Assembly: GCA_028875955.1 (NCBI GenBank)
Contig: JAGWTX010000025.1
Location: 1 to 11,154, forward strand
Direction of reading: 5' to 3'
Length of the DNA stretch: 11,154 nucleotides
DNA from: Bacteroidota bacterium
GTDB lineage: Bacteria; Bacteroidota; Bacteroidia; Chitinophagales; Chitinophagaceae
Shown here: piece after piece, positions 6,303 through 11,154 of the stretch
How the letters are laid out: each line of letters opens with the position of its first letter
How positions within the stretch are numbered: the stretch's first letter is position 1
Made by a program: the position numbers and the translations under genes
The notes under the pieces: generated by a model
Told to the model about the DNA's origin: nothing
Seen by the model: the letters and a program-made list of their open reading frames with translations, nothing else
The model's database searches: none

Positions 6303-7541
6303 ATGATACAAAGGACACCGAAAGTATACGGCGTTTTTTCACTACCCGTGATCGTGGGGGCTCTGGGTTTTTTTGTGGATGTATATGACCTGCTGTTGTT
6401 TTCCATCATCCGCAAACCCAGCCTGGCTTCCCTTAATCTTTCCCCAGAAGAGATATTATCCAAAGGTGAACTCATCATCAGTATCCAGATGATCGGTTTG
6501 CTGTTGGGGGGTGTGATATGGGGTATCATGGGTGATAAAAAAGGCAGGCTCAGCGTGTTGTTTGGTTCCATCCTTTTATACTCTCTGGCCAATATTTTTA
6601 ATGGCATGGTCCATACAGTTCCCCAATATGTGTTGATGCGTTTTCTGGCGGGCGTAGGACTGGCGGGAGAACTGGGTGCCAGCATCACACTGGTTAGCGA
6701 GATGCTGCCCAAAGAAAAAAGGGGGATCGCCGCATCTGTTATCGCCGTGGTTGGTGTTATGGGGGCTATCACGGCATTCTTTGTATACGAAGCTTTTCAG
6801 GACTGGCGTTTGTGTTTTTATATCGGAGGCGGCATGGGGCTTTTGTTACTGGTACTCAGGGCCAATATCATGGAGAGTGGCATGTTTGCAGAAGTAAAGG
6901 AGTCCGGTGTAACCCGGGGTAGTTTTATCTTTCTTTTTTCAAAAAAAGAGCGGGCACTCCGTTATCTCAAAGGCGTACTGATCGGTTTGCCGGTTTGGTA
7001 TGCCATAGGAATCCTGGTAACCTTTTCTGATAAATTCGGAAAAGAGTTTGGCATTGATGGAGTGGACCCGGGTAAAGCCATCATGTTCCAATACATTGGA
7101 ATCGCTTTCGGCGATCTGAGTGCCGCACTCATCAGTAACTATTTCAAAAGCCGCAAAAAGGCTTTGTACTTGTTTTTCGGGATCCTGAGTGTCTGTACGA
7201 TACTCTATTTTTTACAGGGTATTTTCCCGGGAACGCCACAAACCATGTACCTGCTCTGCATCGGACTCGGATTTGGTGCCGGTTTCTCAGTTTTGTATAT
7301 TACCATGTCAGCCGAACAGTTCGGCACCAATCTGCGGGCTTCCACGGCGATTTCAATACCCAATGTGGTTAGGGGGATGTTGCCATTAATTATTTTGCTG
7401 CATAAAGGATTGAGAAATCTGACGGGTAATTATGTTACCGGCGGCTGGCTTACCGGTATCCTGATCATGCTGATTGCAGTATGGGCTGCCTGGCATACAA
7501 AGGAGAGTTTTGCAAAAGACATGAATTTTCTCGAAGAATAA
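6303..7541 (+). CDS. MFS transporter, tandem copy 1 (substrate unknown)
   Basis: A 412-residue protein with about 12 membrane segments. The MFS loop 2-3 signature is 'GDKKGRLSVLFGS' (G77 to R82). 'RFLAGVGLAGELGASITLVSE' (from R113) is the TM4-TM5 block. 'SRKKAL' marks the equivalent loop 8-9, and 'AEQFGTNLRASTAISIPNVVRG' is the late conserved block. TM1 contains two aspartates in 'FVDVYDLLLF' (D26 and D29). Their D-x-x-D spacing recalls the DGFD/DGYD motif of aromatic-acid:H+ symporters, hinting at an organic acid:H+ symporter (weak inference). The protein aligns along its whole length with the next gene, and the signature motifs fall at identical residue numbers. It starts 3 nt after the DedA stop. 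Its stop TAA shares its last A with an ATG that opens an 8-codon ORF reaching the next gene. Confidence 0.92.
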   Translation: MIQRTPKVYGVFSLPVIVGALGFFVDVYDLLLFSIIRKPSLASLNLSPEEILSKGELIISIQMIGLLLGGVIWGIMGDKKGRLSVLFGSILLYSLANIFNGMVHTVPQYVLMRFLAGVGLAGELGASITLVSEMLPKEKRGIAASVIAVVGVMGAITAFFVYEAFQDWRLCFYIGGGMGLLLLVLRANIMESGMFAEVKESGVTRGSFIFLFSKKERALRYLKGVLIGLPVWYAIGILVTFSDKFGKEFGIDGVDPGKAIMFQYIGIAFGDLSAALISNYFKSRKKALYLFFGILSVCTILYFLQGIFPGTPQTMYLLCIGLGFGAGFSVLYITMSAEQFGTNLRASTAISIPNVVRGMLPLIILLHKGLRNLTGNYVTGGWLTGILIMLIAVWAAWHTKESFAKDMNFLEE

Positions 7542-7567
7542 TGACTACCTATAAATCACTGACATGA
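7541..7567 (+). other. Possible 8-codon coupling ORF between the two MFS genes
   Basis: An ORF encoding MTTYKSLT starts at ATG 7541-7543. Its first A is the last base of the upstream TAA (7539-7541), and its TGA stop (7565-7567) overlaps the ATG (7564-7566) of the next MFS gene as ATGA. Ribosomes could therefore step from copy 1 to copy 2 without leaving the mRNA. It may be coincidence, as there is no Shine-Dalgarno sequence and such overlaps in 22 nt are not rare. It is recorded as a candidate coupling element, not a confirmed gene. Confidence 0.3.
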
Positions 7568-8808
7568 CAGAAAAAAAAGTTTCGGTTTTCTCACTGGCTG
7601 TTGTGGTAGCCGCGCTGGGCTATTTTGTAGATATCTATGATCTGCTCTTGTTCAATATTGTCCGGGAACCCAGTTTACAGGCCATTGGAGTGGAACTGAG
7701 TGATAAGGCACAGGTATTGGTGGCCAGTACAAAGATCATCAACTGGCAGATGGTGGGTTTGCTGATCGGGGGAATCATCTGGGGAACCATTGGAGATAAA
7801 AGAGGACGGTTAAGCGTTTTGTTCGGATCCATCGCCCTGTATTCTGTGGCCAATTTTTTCACTGCCTATGTTCAGACCGTTGACCATTATGCCTGGGCCA
7901 GATTTATTGCCGGTATCGGGCTGGCTGGTGAATTGGGTGCCGGTATCACACTGGTTAGCGAATTGCTGCCCAAAGATAAAAGAGGCATTGGAACATCATT
8001 GGTAGCGGGGATTGGTTTGTTTGGTGCTGTATTCGCTTATTTTATTTATCAGGTATCCGGTGATTGGCGCTTATGCTATAAGATCGGAGGGGGATTGGGC
8101 GTAGTCTTATTAATCCTCCGGATCTCAGTTTCGGAAAGCGGTATGTTCCATGCGGTAAAACAACAGGCACATATACAAAGAGGGAATTTCCTGATGTTTT
8201 TTACGAATGCAAAAAGATTCCGGAAATATTTTCTGGCCATACTGATCGGCTTACCCACCTGGTATGTAATTGGGGTGCTGGTCAACCTGAGCAATCGTTT
8301 TGCCAGGGATCTTTACGGGGATAACAGGATTGACAGCGGGAAGGCGATCATGTTCGCCTATGTGGGTATTGCCATTGGTGACATCCTGATCGGTCTGGTG
8401 AGCCAGTATTTTAAAAGCCGTAAAAAAGCCCTGCTGAGTTTTATCGTGTTATGTATCGCCGGGTTGATTTTATTTTTTAGTCCATTTAACCATACGGATA
8501 CAAGCATGTATGCCATTTGTACCTGGCTGGGTTTCAGTACCGGATTCTGGGCCATATTCATCACCATGGGTGCAGAACAGTTCGGCACCAATCTGCGGGC
8601 TACCGCTGCCACAACCATACCCAATATGGTAAGAGGCGCACTACCCCTGATCAACCTGATGTTTCTGGATCTTTTTCAGAAATCCTGGGGATGGAACCTG
8701 TTGAAAAGCGGCATGATAACCGGTGTCATCATCATGGGTATCACGCTGATAGCCGTTTATTTTACGGAAGAAACTTTTCATAAGGACCTGAATTATGTGG
8801 AGGACTAG
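7564..8808 (+). CDS. MFS transporter, tandem copy 2 (substrate unknown)
   Basis: A 414-residue paralogue of the preceding gene, with matching blocks at the same residue positions. TM1 is 'FVDIYDLLLFNIVREPSL' with D23 and D26. The loop 2-3 motif is 'GDKRGRLSVLFGS' (G77 to R82), then 'RFIAGIGLAGELGAGITLVSE' (from R113), 'QYFKSRKKAL' and 'AEQFGTNLRATAATTIPNMVRG'. The copies differ mostly in loops and in the stretch after TM1, where this copy has a few extra residues (around 'LSDKAQVLVASTKI'). One 27-nt stretch (8575-8601) is identical at DNA level to 7314-7340 in copy 1. The ATG at 7564 is favoured because TM1 then starts at the same distance as in copy 1. This is the last gene of the likely operon; no clear terminator follows. 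Confidence 0.92.
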   Translation: MTEKKVSVFSLAVVVAALGYFVDIYDLLLFNIVREPSLQAIGVELSDKAQVLVASTKIINWQMVGLLIGGIIWGTIGDKRGRLSVLFGSIALYSVANFFTAYVQTVDHYAWARFIAGIGLAGELGAGITLVSELLPKDKRGIGTSLVAGIGLFGAVFAYFIYQVSGDWRLCYKIGGGLGVVLLILRISVSESGMFHAVKQQAHIQRGNFLMFFTNAKRFRKYFLAILIGLPTWYVIGVLVNLSNRFARDLYGDNRIDSGKAIMFAYVGIAIGDILIGLVSQYFKSRKKALLSFIVLCIAGLILFFSPFNHTDTSMYAICTWLGFSTGFWAIFITMGAEQFGTNLRATAATTIPNMVRGALPLINLMFLDLFQKSWGWNLLKSGMITGVIIMGITLIAVYFTEETFHKDLNYVED

Positions 8809-8830
8809 CCCCTGATTCTTTCCTGGCCTC

Positions 8831-8861
8831 TTTTAACCAGCTGAATAACCCGGTATCTTTG
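8831..8861 (+). promoter_or_regulatory. Putative Bacteroidota-type promoter of the GT9 gene
   Basis: TATCTTTG (8854-8861) is a full match to TAnnTTTG, and TTTT (8831-8834) lies 19 nt upstream in the -33 position, without the consensus G. The box ends exactly 4 nt before the ATG at 8866, the same spacing as at the DCC gene. The predicted transcript would thus be leaderless or nearly so. Confidence 0.55.
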
Positions 8862-8865
8862 AATC

Positions 8866-9894
8866 ATGAAATTCCTGATTATCCGTTTTTCCTCCATTGG
8901 TGATATCGTACTCACAACACCGGTGATACGTTGTCTCAAGGAACAGGTGCCGGATGCGGAAGTACATTTTCTTACCAAGGAAGTCTACCGGGGTCTGGTA
9001 AATACCAATCCGTATATTGATAAAGTCCAGGTACTGGGAAGCAGCTGGGACCTGATGATGCACCAGCTTGACCATGCGCAATATGATGTGATCATTGATC
9101 TGCATCATAATATCCGGACCCTTCGGATCAAAAAAGCGTTATCCTATGCCAGGTCTTATTCCTTTGATAAGCTGAATATAAAAAAATGGCTGCTTACGGC
9201 TTTCAAAATCAACCGTCTGCCCGACATACATATTGTAGAAAGGTATCTGGATACGCTAAGCAATTTTTCTGTTGTAAATGATGGAAAGGGGCTGGACTAT
9301 TTTATTCCGGAAAAGGATCAGATCCGGGATACCGACCTGCCGATGTCGCATCGTTTTGGATATATAGGTATTGTGATCGGTGCAGCCCTGCCTACCAAAC
9401 AAATGCCTGTTCATAAACTAAAGGAGCTTTGCGCGGGTATCCGTTTTCCCATCGTATTGCTGGGTGGACCCGAAGATAAAAAAGCAGGGGATGAAATCGC
9501 AGCCATTGATCCGATCGGGATCTACAATTCCTGTGGCAAGTTTTCCATCAACGAAAGTGCACATATGGTTCAATTGGCCAGACTGATCATTACCCATGAT
9601 ACAGGCCTGATGCATATTGCTGCCGCTTTTCAGAAACCCATATTCAGCATTTGGGGAAATACGGTTCCCGGATTTGGCATGACCCCCTACTATGGAACTG
9701 CTGAAAAAAAAGAACAGCGTTTTGAAGTCGGTCAACTGTCCTGCAGGCCCTGTAGTAAGATCGGATACCAAAAATGTCCCAAAGGCCATTTCAAATGCAT
9801 GGAATGGCAGGATACGGCGACAATGGCTAAACAGGTAGAATCATTCCTGAATCAGTGGCAGGCTGACAGAAAGGGTCATGTAATGAAGCGTTGA
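8866..9894 (+). CDS. Glycosyltransferase family 9 (heptosyltransferase-like)
   Basis: A 342-residue GT-B fold enzyme of the ADP-heptose:LPS heptosyltransferase family, acting at the cytoplasmic face of the inner membrane on lipopolysaccharide core or a related glycan. The N-terminal acceptor-domain motif is 'IIRFSSIGDIVLTTPVI', with D13 in the position of the family's catalytic base. The C-terminal nucleotide-sugar domain has 'HDTGLMHIAAAFQKPIFSIWGNT' (D245, G247 and H250 within it). Near the C-terminus, four cysteines, C293, C296, C304 and C311, form a CxxC-x7-C-x6-C array. Many WaaF-like members carry a similar cluster, whose role I cannot state. Acceptor and donor sugar are not determinable; in Bacteroidota this family is broader than heptose transfer. 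It is preceded by its own putative promoter and is convergent with the response regulator, with a 29-nt gap. Confidence 0.92.
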   Translation: MKFLIIRFSSIGDIVLTTPVIRCLKEQVPDAEVHFLTKEVYRGLVNTNPYIDKVQVLGSSWDLMMHQLDHAQYDVIIDLHHNIRTLRIKKALSYARSYSFDKLNIKKWLLTAFKINRLPDIHIVERYLDTLSNFSVVNDGKGLDYFIPEKDQIRDTDLPMSHRFGYIGIVIGAALPTKQMPVHKLKELCAGIRFPIVLLGGPEDKKAGDEIAAIDPIGIYNSCGKFSINESAHMVQLARLIITHDTGLMHIAAAFQKPIFSIWGNTVPGFGMTPYYGTAEKKEQRFEVGQLSCRPCSKIGYQKCPKGHFKCMEWQDTATMAKQVESFLNQWQADRKGHVMKR

Positions 9895-9923
9895 AATCAG
9901 ATCGCTTAACCAGCAATACGTGA

Positions 9924-10535
9924 TTAGACCTTTTTTAGTAACTCGGCAACATTTCTCACTTCCAGTTTGGTCATGATATTTTTACGGTGTGTCTGCACCG
10001 TCAGCTCACTGATAAAAAGTTTTTCCGCAATCTCCTTACTGGTGAGACCTTCTTTCAGTAAAGCGATGATATCTTTTTCACGGGAACTTAATTTTAGCCG
10101 CTGGCTGAATTTATCGGTACTATGGTGGTTGTCTTTGTTGATGATGGGATCAAAAAAGCGGTTCCCTTCTTTCAGTTCATTTAATGCCTTTAACAGGGTT
10201 TCCGTACCCGAATTCTTGATGACATAGGCATCCAGGCTTGCACTGTTGAGATCCAGCTGTACATCTTCCGGCATATACATGCTCAGGATCATGATGCGGG
10301 TGGCAGGGTATTTCTTTTTTATGAGCGGAAGCAATTGAAGCCCGTTGATCCCCGGCAGATTGATATCCAGGATGATGATGTCCGGCTTATGCAGGGCCAA
10401 TGTGTCCATTACCTGGTTACCATCTTCCAAAGTAGCCACAATATTGTATTCGGGATAGGGAAGCAGGGCATTCCGGATACCTGCAGAAAAAAATGGGTGA
10501 TCGTCAACGATTAAAATACGGATATCTGAATTCAT
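9924..10535 (-). CDS. NarL/FixJ family response regulator (REC + LuxR-type HTH)
   Basis: A 203-residue transcription factor. The receiver domain (about 4-120) has the acidic pair D11-D12, the phospho-acceptor D57 in 'IIILDINLPG', the switch serine S85 in 'ILSMY' and the conserved lysine K107 in 'YVIKNS'. All the catalytic residues are therefore present. The DNA-binding domain (about 149-200) has 'LSSREKDIIALLKEGLTSKEIAEKLFISELTVQTHRKNI', the usual GerE/LuxR helix-turn-helix. It should be phosphorylated by the kinase encoded immediately upstream. The first 32 nt of this gene overlap the end of the kinase gene in another frame, implying translational coupling. Target genes cannot be read from the sequence. 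ATG 10535 fits the start of the first receiver strand. Confidence 0.95.
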   Translation of the reverse strand: MNSDIRILIVDDHPFFSAGIRNALLPYPEYNIVATLEDGNQVMDTLALHKPDIIILDINLPGINGLQLLPLIKKKYPATRIMILSMYMPEDVQLDLNSASLDAYVIKNSGTETLLKALNELKEGNRFFDPIINKDNHHSTDKFSQRLKLSSREKDIIALLKEGLTSKEIAEKLFISELTVQTHRKNIMTKLEVRNVAELLKKV

Positions 10536-11154
10536 CGGGTAATATGGGAAACTCTATTGATACCCTGCAGCCATTATTCGGCTGAGAATCAACAGCTAAT
10601 TTTCCATTTACGAAAATAATCAATTGTTGTATTTGAGCGTAACCCAAACCGGATTTGTTTAACGATTTTTCGAATCCGACCCCATTATCTTCAATAAAAA
10701 CGGAAATCAGTTCATTTTCAAGGATCAATTGGATGATAGCTTCGGAAGCCCCGGAATGTTTGATGATATTCTGGATCAGCTCCTGCAGGATATTATACAT
10801 CATCAATTCATACCGGAACGGGATCTTGTTCCGGGATCCGATGTTTTCAAATTGGATAAAGAGTCCTTTTGACTGGTTTACTTTGTCCACAATCTGCCGG
10901 ATGGCATTCACAAGCCCTTTTTCCTGGAGCAATAAGGGGGAAAGACTGTGGGAAAACGCCCTTACCTCATCTGCCAGGTTGCTGATATCCGTAATGGCAG
11001 TATGGATTTTATCTTTTGTCTGATCGGGCAGTTGTTCCAGTTGAGAAGCTTCCAGATTCAAACGAAGGGTGGAAAGCCTGGCTCCGATGGAATCGTGCAG
11101 CAAACTGCTCAGGCGTTGCATTTCCTTTTCCTGGTAATCACTGATGCTTTTATA
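10504..11154 (-). CDS. Sensor histidine kinase, HisKA_3/NarL-type partner (partial, N-terminus outside window)
   Basis: The visible 216 residues are the catalytic end of a cytoplasmic-side kinase core. The dimerisation helix carries the phospho-acceptor histidine in 'LLHDSIGARLSTLR' (the HDxxG type of HisKA_3; His codon at 11095-11097). The ATP-binding domain has the N-box 'ELIQNIIKHSG' (Asn codon at 10768-10770), the G1 box 'EDNGVGF' (Asp codon at 10687-10689) and 'KSGLGYAQI' as G2. It ends 'GCRVSIEFPI' plus a short tail. The frame stays open to the right edge: the 11 codons before the ATG at 11121 read YKSISDYQEKE, a continuation of the helix. That ATG is therefore probably internal, and the sensor region lies beyond the window. 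The 3' end overlaps the response regulator start by 32 nt, so the two form one operon. The signal sensed is unknown. Confidence 0.93.
   Translation of the reverse strand, partial: YKSISDYQEKEMQRLSSLLHDSIGARLSTLRLNLEASQLEQLPDQTKDKIHTAITDISNLADEVRAFSHSLSPLLLQEKGLVNAIRQIVDKVNQSKGLFIQFENIGSRNKIPFRYELMMYNILQELIQNIIKHSGASEAIIQLILENELISVFIEDNGVGFEKSLNKSGLGYAQIQQLIIFVNGKLAVDSQPNNGCRVSIEFPILPDEFRYPYFNR

Noticed and set aside
8823..8840. CTGG...CCAG inverted repeat after the second MFS gene as operon terminator
   Set aside because: A 4-bp stem with a 10-nt loop and no U tract after it, easily a chance occurrence.
9895..9923. Terminator between the convergent GT9 and response regulator genes
   Set aside because: Only a 5-bp AATCA/TGATT pairing with a long loop. 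The T run at 9931-9936 lies inside the regulator gene and is not preceded by a stem.
1..11154. CRISPR arrays, tRNA or rRNA genes, insertion sequences, phage or defence islands
   Set aside because: No regularly spaced repeats, cloverleaf-like sequence, transposase motifs or terminal inverted repeats were seen. All genes read as ordinary chromosomal housekeeping, transport and signalling genes.

Overview
The window looks like a chromosomal segment of a Bacteroidota bacterium, most likely from the Chitinophagaceae or a neighbouring family. Three things suggest this. Promoter-like boxes upstream of several genes fit the Bacteroidota primary sigma factor pattern (TAnnTTTG at -7, with TTG or a T-rich element about 20 nt further up). 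Shine-Dalgarno sequences are essentially absent. The proteins (E1 dehydrogenase with the C-terminal sequence typical of this phylum, a YebC of the 'MGRIFEVRKATMFARWDRM' type, a DCC-family protein) are typical of the group. Genus cannot be fixed from the sequence alone. There is no sign of phage, insertion sequence, CRISPR array, rRNA or tRNA. Gene density is high, and the longest gap without a gene is about 150 nt.

Layout. Positions 1-552 hold the end of a 2-oxoacid dehydrogenase E1 (beta-subunit part), closed by a strong palindromic terminator. Next, on the plus strand, is a NYN-domain (LabA/DUF88-type) putative RNase with a C-terminal LOTUS/OST-HTH-like domain (611-1345). It converges on a minus-strand block: a DCC/DUF393 thiol-disulfide oxidoreductase-like gene (1377-1799), yebC (1861-2583) and a cationic-amino-acid-type APC permease (2709-4202). 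Each of the three probably has its own promoter, and the permease has a clear terminator. A 150-nt divergent region then separates the permease from a plus-strand transport operon: a GltP-like dicarboxylate/amino-acid:cation symporter (4353-5600), a DedA/VTT membrane protein (5610-6299), and two tandem paralogous MFS transporters (6303-7541 and 7564-8808). Gaps in this operon are only 9, 3 and 22 nt. A separately promoted GT9 glycosyltransferase (8866-9894) follows. The right end is a minus-strand two-component pair: a HisKA_3-type histidine kinase running off the window (10504-11154) overlaps by 32 nt the start of a NarL/FixJ response regulator (9924-10535).

How the genes fit together. The middle of the window is mainly about moving small molecules across the inner membrane (amino acids, organic acids, unknown MFS substrates) and envelope maintenance (DedA, GT9). 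The sequence does not show what the two-component pair controls. I see no clear new defence or mobile system. The points most worth a second look are two -7 boxes placed exactly 4 nt before a start codon (candidate leaderless mRNAs), an 8-codon ORF bridging the two MFS genes by stop/start overlaps at both ends, the 32-bp perfect palindrome before the NYN-LOTUS gene, and the tandem MFS pair with locally identical sequence.
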